DNA of 58,500 bases from Symbiodinium natans (taxonomy: Eukaryota > Sar > Dinophyceae > Suessiales > Symbiodiniaceae), in assembly GCA_905221605.1 (NCBI GenBank), contig CAJNDS010002035.1, forward strand, positions 64,001 through 122,500, in the 5' to 3' direction. The number at the start of each line of letters is the position of its first letter. The stretch's first letter is position 1. The notes under the pieces are model-generated. The model was not told the DNA's origin, ran no database searches, and saw nothing but the letters and a program-made list of their open reading frames with translations. The position numbers and the translations under genes are program-made. Positions 31,037 through 42,770 of this stretch are shown in pieces.

Positions 31037-32088
31037 GGGTTTAGGGCTAGGGATTAGGGTTTAGGGTTCAGGGTTCAGGGTCTAGGGTTTGTGCCGCACC
31101 CTAACCGACCCCTAGTAGGGTTCAGCTTTAGACTCACTTCCATCGCCTCCTCCCGTCTGGGTGCAGGGGCTTTCCGTTTGAAACCCCCAGAATTCGGAAA
31201 AACAACGGCGGTCGAGCTTGGGTTCCTGGGCTTAAGGGTGACTTTAGTAAGGGGAGCTGTGCCCGCTCCCCCCGGGGTTGGGGGTGTATTGGGTTTCGAG
31301 GGTTTCGAGGGTTGCGGGGCGGCGGGGGGGCTGGAGACGCCAGACGCTTGATAGTGTGTCAACCCCCTAAACCGAACCCCCTAAACCAAGACCCCTAAAC
31401 CCTAAGCCCTACACCCTAAACCCTAAACACAAAACCCTAAACCCTAAGCCCTACACCCTAAACCCGTAACCCTATGCCCTTAAACCTCTACCATCCCCAG
31501 CGTTGCGACTTGGTAGGCTTGCGACCGGCAGAGTGAGGTGGACAGCACGGTGGACAGGCCATGTGGGACCTTTAGGGTTCTTTGGGGCTTAGTTAGGGGC
31601 TACTTAGCTTTTGTGGGACGATAAAAGTATACATAAGGGGTATATAGGGGAATAAGAGTTAGGGTCCTTCTCAGGGCTTCAGAGACTTGGGGGGACGTTC
31701 GGGTCTTACAAAGTTTGTCGGCTTTGGCCTCCGGGTTTCGTGCTTCGGGGTCTGAAGGATTCAGAGGTTTCGGGTTTTCGGGAGCTACAGGGTCTACACG
31801 TCACCTCAAACCTCATCCGTGGGATTGCCTGCCCATATTCTTCCAGTCGCAGCTGATGCTTCCATAGTCTCCTAAACCCTAAACCCTAAACCCTAAACCC
31901 TAAACCCTAAACCCTAAACCCTAAACCCAAAACCCTAAACCCTAAACCCTAAACCCTAAACCCTAAACCCTAAACCCTAAACCCTAAACCCTAAACCCTA
32001 TTACTAAACCCTAAACCCTAAACCCTAAACCCTAAACCGAGCCCGGGCCTTCCAGCGTGCTCCCTTACCTCTGAACTCCCCTGAAAAG
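31037..32088. other. No firm gene; repeats
   Basis: TTTAGGG (31030-31090), CCCTAAA variants (31370-31470) and a long CCCTAAA array (31872-32038). The open frames at 31091-31351 on either strand have no recognisable features. GTATACATAAGG-type words near 31626 resemble a stretch at 25686-25737. Confidence 0.5.
31872..32038. repeat. CCCTAAA array upstream of the membrane-protein exons
   Basis: About 23 units with one CCCAAAA and one TTACTAAA interruption. Confidence 0.95.
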
Positions 32089-33181
32089 GTGGATCGTGAA
32101 AGGAAGCTGGGCGTCCATGCTCTACGGGATCCTCCTGGTGGCAAAATCCCCCTTGGGAATTTTTTATTTTTGTTGATATTAAACCCAAGAGGATATTAAA
32201 AGTACAATTTTTACTAGGTTCTAAGGGGCGTATAGGTGGGCCTCTCCGTGACCACCATCTGCCACGTGAACTTCGGCATCGGCTTTGGCTTCGGCCTCGA
32301 TGGTCTGGTGGCCTTTGCCATGTGCGCAGCACAGGCGGGGGGCTTGAAAAAGCTCAGGGTCTCGAGGGGTTCTTACGGTGGTTTTCTTGCAGCATGATAG
32401 TGCAGCCACATGTTCAATCATGGCACAATACAAGGGTATGCTGGTAAGAGGGATGTTCACGCAACAGCAATGTGTTCACAGAAATGATCCAGGTGATCAT
32501 CAGCACCAGCGCCTGCATGGTGCAGAAGCACCTGTCCACGCCTTCCAGGGTAGTCGTGGAATGGTGGGTGCTGGCCTTTGCCCTTGCAAAGGTAGGCATG
32601 GCCATAGGTGACCTGATCCTAGCTGTGATGTACATCACAGAGACCTTGGGTGGATTCGTGCGGGAGAACGCCAGCTTCTGTAGCGCTGGCTACCTCTTCT
32701 GCTGGATGCTCATGGTGTCCATGGTTTGCCAGAGCGTTGCAGGCATGGCCATAGCCAGGATTCATACCCGAGCCGCCCAGCACATGGGGGGGGTTCAGAA
32801 CCTGACCAAGCTCATCGGCTGCTCCGGTCTCCTCCTGATTGTGGCCACCTTCGGGGCAGGGCTGGGGCTCGGGGTCTGCGGTGGGCTCTTCATCTTCGAC
32901 GACTCCACCGATGCTCTGGATCCCATGGCCGGCATCGCCTTCTCCTACTTCGCCCCGCTGCCTTGTTTTTGAGTGGAGAGAAGTTTCATATGGACATGTC
33001 GTCTGAGCCATAGCCACTTAAGATAGTGTACGATTCTCGAGCTCAGAAGTGCTCCCTGAACTGCCAGGCCGCCGCGCTCTGCCACTTCTTCGCCGGAGCC
33101 GGCAGCCTCCGCGCGAACACGCAGGTCAGGGCACACTACCAAAAGGGTGCCCGGACCATCACGGAGATGCAGAACTTCTAG
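32089..33181 (+). CDS. Multipass membrane protein, 3' exons (family unknown)
   Basis: Exons: 32089-about 32142 (KGSWASMLYGILLVAK); 32236-about 32330 (VGLSVTTICHVNFGIGFGFG, then LDGLVAFAMCAA); possibly 32390-32435; about 32472-32965; and about 33042-33181, ending ARTITEMQNF at TAG. The large exon has hydrophobic spans around WWVLAFALAKVGMAIGDLIL, GYLFCWMLMVSMVCQSVAGM and LIGCSGLLLIVATFGAGLGL. The last exon is cysteine-rich (QKCSLNCQAAALCHFF). I count four to six spans and recognise no family. The intron around 32150-32235 is AT-rich, unlike its neighbours. The gene follows the lectin-like gene on the same strand; a functional link is speculation. Confidence 0.6.
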
Positions 33182-33344
33182 GGATTCTAGGGCCCGAAGC
33201 CACAAGGATGTGTTTTCTATCTGCGGCTGGCTTGGCACAGCCGCAGGTGTACATCAACCCATCACACATTATTTCACTTCGCTTGGAAAAAGGTGCGATG
33301 CCTTTGCTGTTGGGGGCCTTTTGAACAACCTCAGTCAATCTCAG

Positions 33345-34590
33345 CTGTAGACCCTCTCACGATGTCACAAGACTTTCAGCTCAGGTGATGATGCTGGCCG
33401 GCAGGAGTCTTGTGCGCCCTGAAGAAGCAGTGAGAAAGGGGTTGACGAGCCTTTGCCATGACACGATGGATTTGGGAAGTGCCTCTGATGCTGTGCTTGG
33501 GCCCGCATGACCCTTCCTTGCTTTCTTGCCTCTCCAGCAGCGGGTATTTTGCAGCAGCTGGAGCTCGCATCTCGAAGCCAGCAGACGGTCAAAGGCATTG
33601 TTGGGATGGCAGATAGAGTCTTGTCCCTGCAGCCATGTGACCACCAAAGACGTGCTTCCAGATAAAGCGCCCGCCGGCTTCCTTGCCCTCCGTCATGCAG
33701 GCTGGCGGGTTAGGTTTCAGGGTTTAGGGGTTTAGGGGTTTAGGGGCTTAGGGTTTAGGGTTGAGGGTTGAGGGTTTAGTTTCGTCTGAGCCCTGCCGAG
33801 ATGATGCATGAAATCACGCCTGCCGATCATCCGCCAAGTCATCCGCCCCCACAGGCCGAGAGGTTTTCACTCTTGTGTGGCTACAAAGACACTTCTAGCT
33901 TTCTGGCGGCAGGGTGCAGCAGATGAAGCTCGGGCACTCAGCCCTAAAAGCAGTCAGAAACCCTTAAAAACCCCTTAAAAACCCTGAAAACCCCCTCAAA
34001 ACCCCTTTAACCCCTCAAAACCCCCTTATAAAACCCCTTGGGTAGAATCCCTTAACACCCCTTAAAACCCTCTTAAACCCTCTTAAAACCTTTCAAAACC
34101 CCTTTAACCCCTCAAAACCCTCTTAAAGCCCTCTTAAGACCCCTTAAAACCCCCTAAAGACCTCTGCAGGCCTCGCAGAGGCCGACAAAGCGGCGGCGCC
34201 TGCCAACAGCCCGGTCCTCTTCGCTCCGGGGGGCCTCCACAATCTCCATTCGAACTTGATCTTAAGTGTAGGGTTTAGGGTTTAGGGTTTAGGGTTTAGC
34301 GTGTATAGGGTTTGGGGTTTAGGGTTTTTCGGTTCCAGACCCTGAACCCTAAATCCTCAGGGCTTCATGGATGTCATGGGGTGGCTTCTCATATGGATTC
34401 ACGGAGGGATGCCGAGACGCTGCATGTTTTCTTTGGTGACCAGCCTGGGCACGTGGCGTTGCGGAGGCTTGTCGACTCCATGCCAGATGTGAGTGGGAAA
34501 AAGGCTTTTTTTTACGATGTGGATGTGGGCGACAGGATCTTGCTGTGGTGCCTGTGGAATCTTGTGGACCACTGCAATCCCCCCCCCCCC
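33345..34590 (+). repeat. Left flank of the array: long form of the repeat unit
   Basis: 33345-33960 is a diverged copy of 54330-54900: the same order of AGACCCTCTCACGA, GATGCTGGCCGGCAGGAGTC, CCAGCAGCGGGTATTTTG and GATAAAGCGCCCGCCGGCTT. 34150-34440 matches 55060-55330, including CTTCATGGATGTCATGGGG. Between lie TTTAGGG blocks (33715-33780, 34265-34330) and degenerate CCCTTAAAA repeats (33955-34165). Both matches are co-linear, so array and flanks derive from one longer ancestral unit. Confidence 0.8.
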
Positions 34591-34709
34591 CTTCGTGGTC
34601 CCTTCCAGCATGGGGTTGCTGGATCCGTTCTGCGTGTGCAAGTTGTTTATGGCCAGGCATCGGTTCTGAAGCTGGTAGATTTAGCATGGCTTGTACATAG
34701 AAAACGCGA

Positions 34710-35276
34710 GTGCTGGCCCACCCGTGCCGCCATGCCATGCCGCAGCCGGGACCGAAGCTGGAGCCCTCGCAGGGCGGCACGAGCCACCGGCAGCTGCTGC
34801 CACGCCGTGCGCACCTGACACGCTTCATGGATGAAGGTGCCCTTCGCATTCGAGGCCAGCAAGAGTGCCCACATCTGTGGGCATTCTTGCTGGCCTCGAA
34901 TGCGCAGCAGCCGCCACCTTCCAAGGGCACCTTCATCCATGAAGCGTGTGAAGTGCGCACGGCATGCCGCACGTTCGTACTGTGCGAGGAGTGGCACGTC
35001 CCCAAGAAGGTGAAAAAAGCCAAGAACAGAGAGGAGCAGGTTTTGGCAGCCTGCACGGTTCAAATGAACCGCTAGATGGATGGACTGATGCCAACCTTGA
35101 ACGCCTACGCTATGGCCCACGACATCTTCGCGTGCCTGGCTGATAACGTCCTCACAAAAGCCTGGCCTACTCGAGATGCTCGCCTCCGCCAAGGCAGTAG
35201 GGTTCGGTTCTCAGGGGCAATGAAGCAAGCAAAAGTAATGAGCACTATGCAAAGGCTTGGGGCTCATTCTTTTTGA
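34710..35276 (+). pseudogene. B half of unit 1: truncated 5' copy with foldback
   Basis: Matches the 5' part of the A frame, but an inverted duplication (34807-34960) replaces the middle. After it the frame resumes as KGTFIHEACEVRT and CRTFVLCEEWHVPKKVKKAK, and stops (QMNR then TAG) where A halves continue into the GNAT domain. A 66-codon frame follows at 35076-35276 (MDGLMPTLNAYAMAHDIFAC). About 18 nt present in A (RVIAGHAQ region) is missing. Confidence 0.7.
34807..34960. repeat. Foldback palindrome in the B half (unit 1; repeated in every unit)
   Basis: The left arm runs from GTGCGCACCTGACACGCTTC to GGCCAGCAAGAGTGCCCACA. After a TC centre the right arm returns TGTGGGCATTCTTGCTGGCC and ends CATGAAGCGTGTGAAGTGCG. 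Pairing is nearly perfect except for about 18 unpaired nt (CAGCAGCCGCCACCTTCC) in the right arm. Equivalent foldbacks start at about 38190, 41543, 44828, 48215 and 51539. Confidence 0.85.
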
Positions 35277-36131
35277 AGGACTTGCATTGGTGCTGGCCTG
35301 AGGCAACACTCGGAGACCGTACGAATCAGGAGCCTGGCCGGGATGCAGTGCGCCGAGGGGTGGAAAAGGTAATGCAAAGCCCGGAATCGGTCCAATGACA
35401 ATCCGTCCGGCGGGTTCCTCGCATAGTGACCGCTGCATGGCGCCGATTAAGTGCCTTAGTGACCGCTGCAGCATGGCGCCCGATTAGGTGCCTGATAGGC
35501 CGGCGCTTCTCTGAATTTCAGGCGCTAGATTCTTGATAGGAATGACTCATTGACAGCCTTGACAAGATCTTGACAAGACAAGACTGCATCCCCCTACATC
35601 TGCGTGGAAGTTGAGTGATGTTAATCCGCACGACGCATCCGTCTGTCCGCTCGGTCCGCTCGTCCGCTCCGTTCGCTCCGCCGATATCAACGCTCACGTC
35701 ATCTTCGGCTTTTGCAGGTGTGTGCACGGCGCATCCGTCCGTCTGCGGTCCGCTTCTCCGTTCCGTTCGCTTCGCCGCTCCGTCTACCCCAGAACTATAC
35801 CGATATACAGTTTTGCGGGTCACCATATGTTATTATGACACAAAAACTTGACATGTGGGGTTATCCGGTCCTATAATCTGGTGACCAGCCTGGGCATGTG
35901 GCCTTGAGGAGACTTGTCGACTCCACGCCAGATGAGAGTGGGAAAGAGGCGACAGGATCTTGCTGTGGTGCCTGTGGAATCTTGTGGACCACTGCAATCC
36001 CCTTCCAGCATGGGGTTGCTGGATCCGTTCTTTGTGTACAAGTTGTTTATGGCCAGGCATCGGTTCTGAAGCTGCTAGATTTAGCATGGCTTGTACATAG
36101 AATACGCGAGTGCTAGCCCACCCGTGCCGCC

Positions 36132-36943
36132 ATGCCATGCCGCAGCCGGGACCGAAGCCGGAGCCCTCGCAGGGCGGCACGAGCAGCCGGCGGCTGCTGC
36201 GCCTTCGAGGCGAGCAAGGATGCCCACAGGTGGGCGGCCTATGAGTGCCACCTTTCCAAGGGCACCTTCATGCACGAAGCGTGTCAGGTGCGCACGCGCG
36301 TGATCGCGGGCCATGCGCAGTGCCGCACCTTCGTACTGTGCGAGGAGGGGCACGTCCCCAAGAAGGTGCAAAAAGCCAAGAACAGAGAAGAGCAGGTTTT
36401 GGCAGCCTGCACAGTGCGCATGAACCCATATCTGCACTATCGCAAGATGTGGGGCCAGATCATGCACATTAGTGCGTGGGAGGAAGAAAGGGATACGGAA
36501 GCAAACTGGTTGCTGCTGTGGAGGAGCTGTTGCGCCAGGAGGGTGTGGATATTCTCGTCGCCTACCCTGCGCCGACTCGAGCTGCTCAAAGCTTCTGGGC
36601 GAAAATGGGGTATCAGCAGCAGGAGCGTAGCTTCCTCCCAGATGAGGAGCTCCTCCCGCGCTACGAAGGTGGTCCGCTGTGGCCAGAGCAGAATGCAATC
36701 ACTGAGGAGCCCCTGGATCGGCTCGAAAAAAAGTTGTTGGTGGGTGGAACCCTGCCGGCACCCCGAGAAGGGGCAATCCGCACAAGACCTGGCGGCGAAG
36801 ATCGCAAGTTCAGGGAAGTGGTCTGGAATCCCCTCGACCTGCGAACAAGGAAGGCCCCAGAGGTTTTCATGACTGCTCTGCAGCTACAAGCATTGTTGCA
36901 CCCAGTCTGTCGGCGGATGCGCGGAAAACGGTGTCCATTCTGA
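36132..36943 (+). pseudogene. A1: GNAT-like gene copy with 1-nt deletion
   Basis: 812 nt from the conserved Met (MPCRSRDRSRSPRR) to the conserved stop, against 813 nt in intact copies. One base is missing in the run GGGAGGAAGAAAGGGAT (about 36478-36494), just before the glycine-rich acetyl-CoA motif. The original frame shifts into an unrelated peptide after ISAWEE. The GNAT half is still open from 36476. Either a pseudogene or a sequencing error in a purine run. Confidence 0.7.
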
Positions 36944-38092
36944 TGGGGACAGCGAGTTGCCCAGCTGGAGCCGTTCGCAGCACGGAGCTGGGGCTGGCTA
37001 ACTTTAAATAGCCACTGTGAGCCGCTACAACAGCAAACACGGCTCAATTCAACCTAACGAACTCGGCAGATGCCGGCTGGAAAAATCGGCTTTTTTTCTT
37101 GGTGAAGATGGGAGCAGTGACAGCGGCTCTTTGCAGCCCATCTTGCGGTTTGTTGGCTATCGTTTGGCGTGCAGCTACTGGTGTTAGGAAACTAGTGGAA
37201 TCCAGTGTCAGGCACTTGTCCAAGCTCCGGAGGAGGACTTTGGGATTTGGAGGATGGGGGGAGATGGAAACTGTTTGCCAGCCCGCAGGAATTCGAGCAT
37301 CACTGGAGGCTTGTTGTTCAAGGTCGGACACACACAAAACGCGCACAGAAAAAAGATGGAACAAGACTGGGGCTGTGCTCTTCTCGCAGGCGCTACGTGC
37401 CGCGCTTTCCTGCGGCCTGGAACCCATGCTCAAGTTCTGCGGGGCTGTGCTGAGATATGCCTGAGGAGATCTTGCTCCGAGGTTTCCAAAGTCCGCAGCA
37501 ACGGAGTCGAAGTCATGGTCGCTTCGCTTGAGGACCCCTTAGGGGCACAGGGTTCGGAGGCACGTGTGTGAATCAGTGAGTTCCTTGCGGACCCCAACGT
37601 AGACCCTCTCACGAAGTGACAGGACTTCCAGAAGGTAATGATGCTGGCCGGCAGGAGTCTTGTGCGCCCTGAGGAAGCAGTGTGGAAAAAAGGTTGACGA
37701 GCCCCTTTGCCTCCCTCCATGGATTTCGGAAGTGCCTCTGATGCTGTACTTGGCCCGCATGACCCTTCCTTGATTTCTTAGCTCTCCAGCAGCGGGAAGT
37801 TTGAGGCAGCTGGAGCTCGCATCTCGAAGCCAGCAGACGGTCAAAGGCATTGTTGGGATGGCAGATAGAGTCTTGTCACCCACAGCCCCTGCCTGCAGCC
37901 ATGTGACAACCTAGGAGGTGCAGGAACACGTGAACTCAACACCAAAGACGTGCTTCCCCCCTTCGTGGTCCCTTCCAGCATGGGGTTGCTGGATCCATTC
38001 TTTGTGTGCAAGTTGTAGTCATAGCCGTGCATCTGGCAGATTCCGGTTCTGAAGCTGGTAGATTTAGCATGGCTTGTACATAGAAAACGCGA

Positions 38093-38659
38093 GTGCTGGC
38101 CCACCCGTGCCGACATGCCATGCCGCAGCCGGGACCGAAGCCGGAGCCCTCGCAGGGCGGCACGAGCCGCCGGCAGCTGCTGCCACGCCGTGCGCACCTG
38201 ACACGCTTCATGGATGAATGTGCCCTTCGCGTTCGAGGCCAGCAAGAATGCCCACATCTGTGGGCATTCTTGCTGGCCTCGAATGCGCAGCAGCCGCCAC
38301 CTTCCAAGGGCACCTTCATGCATGAAGCGTGTGAAGTGCGCACGGCATGCCGCACGTTCGTACTGTGCGAGGAGCGGCACGTCCCCAAGAAGGTGAAAAA
38401 AGCCAAGAACAGAGAGGAGCAGGTTTTGGCAGCCTGCACGGTTCAAATGAACCGCTAGATGGATGGACTGATGCCAACCTTGAACGCCTACGCTATGGCC
38501 CACGACATCTTCGCGTGCCTGGCTGATAACGTCCTCACAAAAGCCTGGCCTACTCGAGATGCTCGCCTCAGCCCAGGCAGTAGGGTTCGGTTCTCAGGGG
38601 CAATGAAGCAAGCAAAAGTAATGAGCACTATGCAAAGGCTTGGGGCTCATTCTTTTTGA
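38093..38659 (+). pseudogene. B half of unit 2: truncated 5' copy with foldback
   Basis: As in unit 1, with the foldback from about 38190. The frame ends CTVQMNR then stop at 38458, and the 66-codon frame is 38459-38659. Its sequence is almost identical to the B half of unit 5, 10,025 bp downstream. Confidence 0.7.
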
Positions 38660-39485
38660 AGGACTTGCATTGGTGCTGGCCTGAGGCAACACTCCGAGAC
38701 CGTACGAATCAGGAGCCTGGCCGGGATGCAGTGCGCCGAGGGGTGGAAAAGGTAATGCAAAGCCCGGAATCGGTCCAATGACAATCCGTCCGGCGGGTTC
38801 CTCGCATAGTGACCGCTGCAGCATGGCGCCCGATTAGGTGCCTGATAGGCCGGCGCTTCTCTCCTGTCATCGTGCTGAATTTCAGGCGCTAGATTCTTGA
38901 TAGGAATGACTCATTGACAGCCTTGACAAGACAAGACTGCATCCCCCTACATCTGCGTGGAAGTTGAGTGATGTTAATCCGCACGACGCATCCGTCTGTC
39001 CGCTCGGTCCGCTCGTCCGCTCCGTTCGCTCCGCCGATATCAACGCTCACGTCATCTTCGGCTTTTGCAGGTGTGTGCACGGCGCATCCGTCCGTCTGTT
39101 CGGTCCGCTTCTCCGTTCCGTTCGCTTCGCCGCTCCGTCTACCCCACAACTATACCGATATACAGTTTTGCGGGTCAACATATGTTATTCTGACAAAAAA
39201 CTTGACATGTGGGGTTATCTGGTCTAATAATCTGGTGACCAGCCTGGGCATGTGGCCTTGAGGAGACTCGTCGACTCCACGCCAGATGAGAGTGGGAAAG
39301 AGGCGACAGGATCTTGCTGTGGTGCCTGTGGAATCTTGTGGACCACTGCAATCCCCTTCCAGCATGGGGTTGCTGGATCCGTTCTTTGTGTGCAAGTTGT
39401 TTATGGCCAGGCATCGGTTCTGAAGCTGCTAGTTTTAGCATGGCTTGTACATAGAAAACGCGAGTGCTGGCCCACCCGTGCCGCC

Positions 39486-40298
39486 ATGCCATGCCGCAGC
39501 CGGGACCGAAGCCGGAGCCCTCGCAGGGCGGCACGAGCAGCCGGCGGCTGCTGCGCCTTCGAGGCGAGCAAGGATGCGCACAGGTGGGCGGCCTATGAGT
39601 GCCACCTTTCCAAGGGCACCTTCATGCACGAAGCGTGTCAGGTGCGCACGCGCGTGATCGCGGGCCACGCGCAGTGCCGCACCTTCGTACTGTGCGAGGA
39701 GGGGCACGTCCCCAAGAAGGTGCAAAAAGCCAAGAACAGAGAAGAGCAGGTTTTGGCAGCCTGCACAGTGCGCATGAACCCATATCTGCACTATCGCAAG
39801 ATGTGGGGCCAGATCATGCACATTAGTGCGTGGGAGGAGAGGAAGGGATACGGAAGCAAACTGGTTGCTGCTGTGGAGGAGTTGTTGCGCCAGGATGGTG
39901 TGGACATTCTCGTCGCCTACCCTGCGCCGACTCGAGCTGCTCAAAGCTTCTGGGCGAAAATGGGGTATCAGCAGCAGGAGCGTAGCTTCCTCCCAGATGA
40001 GGAGCTCCTCCCGCGCTACGAAGGTGGTCCGCTGTGGCCAGAGCAGAATGCAATCACTGAGGAGCCCCTGGATCGGCTCGAAAAAAAGTTGTTGGTGGGT
40101 GGAACCCAGCCGGCACCCCGAGAAGGGGCAATCCGCACAAGACCTGGCGGCGAAGATCGCAAGTTCAGGGAAGTGGTCTGGAATCCCCTCGATCTGCGAA
40201 CAAGGAAGGCCCCAGAGGTTTTCATGACTGCTCTGCAGCTACAAGCATTGTTGCACCCAGTCTGTCGGCGGATGCGCGGAAAACGGTGTCCATTCTGA
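39486..40298 (+). CDS. A2: GNAT-family acetyltransferase-like protein, 270 aa
   Basis: GNAT enzymes move an acetyl group from acetyl-CoA to an amine; the substrate is unknown here. Start at the Met of MPCRSRDRSRSPRR, the only Met conserved in all six copies. The frame is open to 39252, but the upstream phase differs among copies. Residues 4-18 are Arg/Ser-rich. 22-74 are rich in Cys and His (CCAFEASKDAHRWAAYECHL; CRTFVLCEEGH) and could bind metal. 117-126 (EERKGYGSKL) resemble the acetyl-CoA loop and 139-161 (VDILVAYPAPTRAAQSFWAK, then MGY) the following strand and helix. The tail ends MRGKRCPF. The GNAT core is short, so the fold call is moderate. This copy has Asp at 137 and TQPAP near 207. 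Confidence 0.7.
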   Translation: MPCRSRDRSRSPRRAARAAGGCCAFEASKDAHRWAAYECHLSKGTFMHEACQVRTRVIAGHAQCRTFVLCEEGHVPKKVQKAKNREEQVLAACTVRMNPYLHYRKMWGQIMHISAWEERKGYGSKLVAAVEELLRQDGVDILVAYPAPTRAAQSFWAKMGYQQQERSFLPDEELLPRYEGGPLWPEQNAITEEPLDRLEKKLLVGGTQPAPREGAIRTRPGGEDRKFREVVWNPLDLRTRKAPEVFMTALQLQALLHPVCRRMRGKRCPF

Positions 40299-41444
40299 TG
40301 GGGACAGCGAGTTGCCCAGCTGGAGCCGTTCGCAGCACGGAGCTGGGGCTGGCTAACTTTAAATAGCCACTGTGAGCCGCTACAACAGCAAACACGGCTC
40401 ATTTCAACCTAACGAACTCGGCAGATGCCGGCTGGAAAAATCAGCTTTTTTCTTGGTGAAGATGGCAGCAGTGACAGCGGCTCTTTGCAGCCCATCTTGC
40501 GGTTCGTTGGCTATCGTTTGGCGTGCAGCTACTGGTGTTAGGAAACTAGTGGAATCCAGTGTCAGGCACTTGTCCAAGCTCCGGAGGAGGACTTTGGGAT
40601 TTGGAGGATGGGGGGAGATGGAAACTGTTTGCCAGCCCGCAGGAATTCGAGCATCACTGGAGGCTTGTTGTTCAAGGTCGGACACACACAAAACGCGCAC
40701 AGAAAAAAGATAGAACCAGACCGGCTGTGCTCTTCCCGCAGGCGCTACGTGCCGCGTTTTCCTGCGGCCTGGAACCCATGTTCAAGTTCTGCGGGGCTGT
40801 GCTGAGATATGCCTGAGGAGATCTTGCTCCGAGGTTTCCAAAGTCCGCAGCAACGGAGTCGAAGTCATGGTCGCTTCGCTTGAGGACCCCTTAGGGGCAC
40901 AGGGTTCGGAGGCACGTGTGTGAATCAGTGAGTTCCTTGCGGACCCCAACGTAGACCCTCTCACGAAGTGACAGGACTTCCAGAAGGTAATGATGCTGGC
41001 CGGCAGGAGTCTTGTGCGCCCTGAGGAAGCAGTGTGGAAAAAAGGTTGACGAGCCCCTTTGCCTCCCTCCATGGATTTCGGAAGTGCCTCTGATGCTGTA
41101 CTTGGCCCGCATGACCCTTCCTTGATTTCTTAGCTCTCCAGCAGCGGGAAGTTTGAGGCAGCTGGAGCTCGCATCTCGAAGCCAGCAGACGGTCAAAGGC
41201 ATTGTTGGGATGGCAGATAGAGTCTTGTCACCCACAGCCCCTGCCTGCAGCCATGTGACAACCTAGGAGGTGCAGGAACACGTGAACTCAACACCAAAGA
41301 CGTGCTTCCCCCCTTCGTGGTCCCTTCCAGCATGGGGTTGCTGGATCCATTCTTTGTGTGCAAGTTGTAGTCATAGCCGTGCATCTGGCAGATTCCGGTT
41401 CTGAAGCTGGTAGATTTAGCATGGCTTGTACATAGAAAACGCGA

Positions 41445-41980
41445 GTGCTGGCCCACCCGTGCCGACATGCCATGCCGCAGCCGGGACCGAAGCCGGAGCC
41501 CTCGCAGGGCGGCACGAGCCGCCGGCAGCTGCTGCCACGCCGTGCGCACCTGACACGCTTCATGGATGAATGTGCCCTTCGCATTCGAGGCCAGCAAGAA
41601 TGCCCACATCTGTGGGCATTCTTGCTGGCCTCGAATGCGCAGCAGCCGCCACCTTCCAAGGGCACCTTCATCCATGAAGCGTGTCAAGTGCGCGCGGCGT
41701 GCAGTGCCGCACGTTCGTACTGTGCGAGGAGCGGCATGTCCCCAAGAAGGTGAAAAAAGCCAAGAACAGAGAGGAGCAGGTTTTGGCAGCCTGCACGGTT
41801 CAAATGAACCCCTAGATGGATGGACTGATGCCAACCTTGAACGCCTACGCTATGGCCCACGACATCTTCGCGTGCCTGGCTGATGACGTCCTCACCAAGC
41901 CTGGCCTACTCGAGATGCTCGCCTCCGCCAAGGCAGTAGGGTTCGGTTCTCAGGGGCAATGAAGCAAGCAAAAGTAATGA
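41445..41980 (+). pseudogene. B half of unit 3: truncated 5' copy with foldback
   Basis: Same structure as the other B halves. A small length difference (GTGCGCGCGGCGTGCAGTG) changes the frame after the foldback, and CTCACCAAGCC (one base shorter than CTCACAAAAGCC) breaks the 66-codon frame seen in other units. Unit 3 is the shortest because it also lacks about 35 bp near 42180 and about 45 bp near 42476. Confidence 0.65.
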
Positions 41981-42770
41981 GCACTATGCAAAGGCTTGGG
42001 GCTTATTCTTTTTGAAGGACTTGCATTGGTGCTGGCCTGAGGCAACCTCACTCGGAGACCAGAAGAATCAGGAGCCTGGCCGGGATGCAGTGCGCCGAGG
42101 GGTGGAAAAGGCAATGCAAAGCCCGGAATCGGTCCAATGACAATCCGTCCGGCGGGTTCCTCGCATAGTGACCGCTGCAGCCGGTGCTTCTCTCCTGTCA
42201 TCGTGCTGAATTTCAGGCGCTAGATTCTTGATAGGAATGACTCATTGACAGCCTTGACAAGACAAGACTGCATCCCCCTACATCTGCGTGCAAGTTGAAT
42301 GATGTTAATCCGCGCGACGCATCCGTCTGTCCGCTCGGTCCGCTCGTCCGCTCCGTTCGCTCCGCCGATATAAACGCTCACGTCATCTTCGGCTTTTGCA
42401 TGTGTGTGCACGGCGCATTCGTCCGTCTGTTCGGTCCGCTTCTCCGTTCCGTTCGCTTCGCCGCTCCGTCTACCCCTGACAAAACAACTTGACATGTGGG
42501 GTTATCCGGTCCTATAATCTGGTGACCAGCCTGGGCATGTGGCCTTGAGGAGACTCGTCGACTCCATGCCAGATGAGACAGGGAAAGAGGCGACAGGATC
42601 TTGCTGTGGTGCCTGTGAAATCTTGTGCCACTGCAATCCCCTTCCAGCATGGGGTTGCTGGATCCGTTCTTTGTGTGCAAGTTGTTCATGGCCAGGCATC
42701 GGTTCTGAAGCTGGTAGATTTAGCATGGCTTGTACATAGAAAACGCGAGTGCTGGCCCACCCGTGCCGCC

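Noticed and set aside
35640-35790. Possible Ser/Arg-Val coding tract (PLGPLVRSVRSADI) in the unit spacer
   Set aside because: Driven by TCCGCTCGGTCCGCTCG-type short repeats, open in two frames and on both strands.
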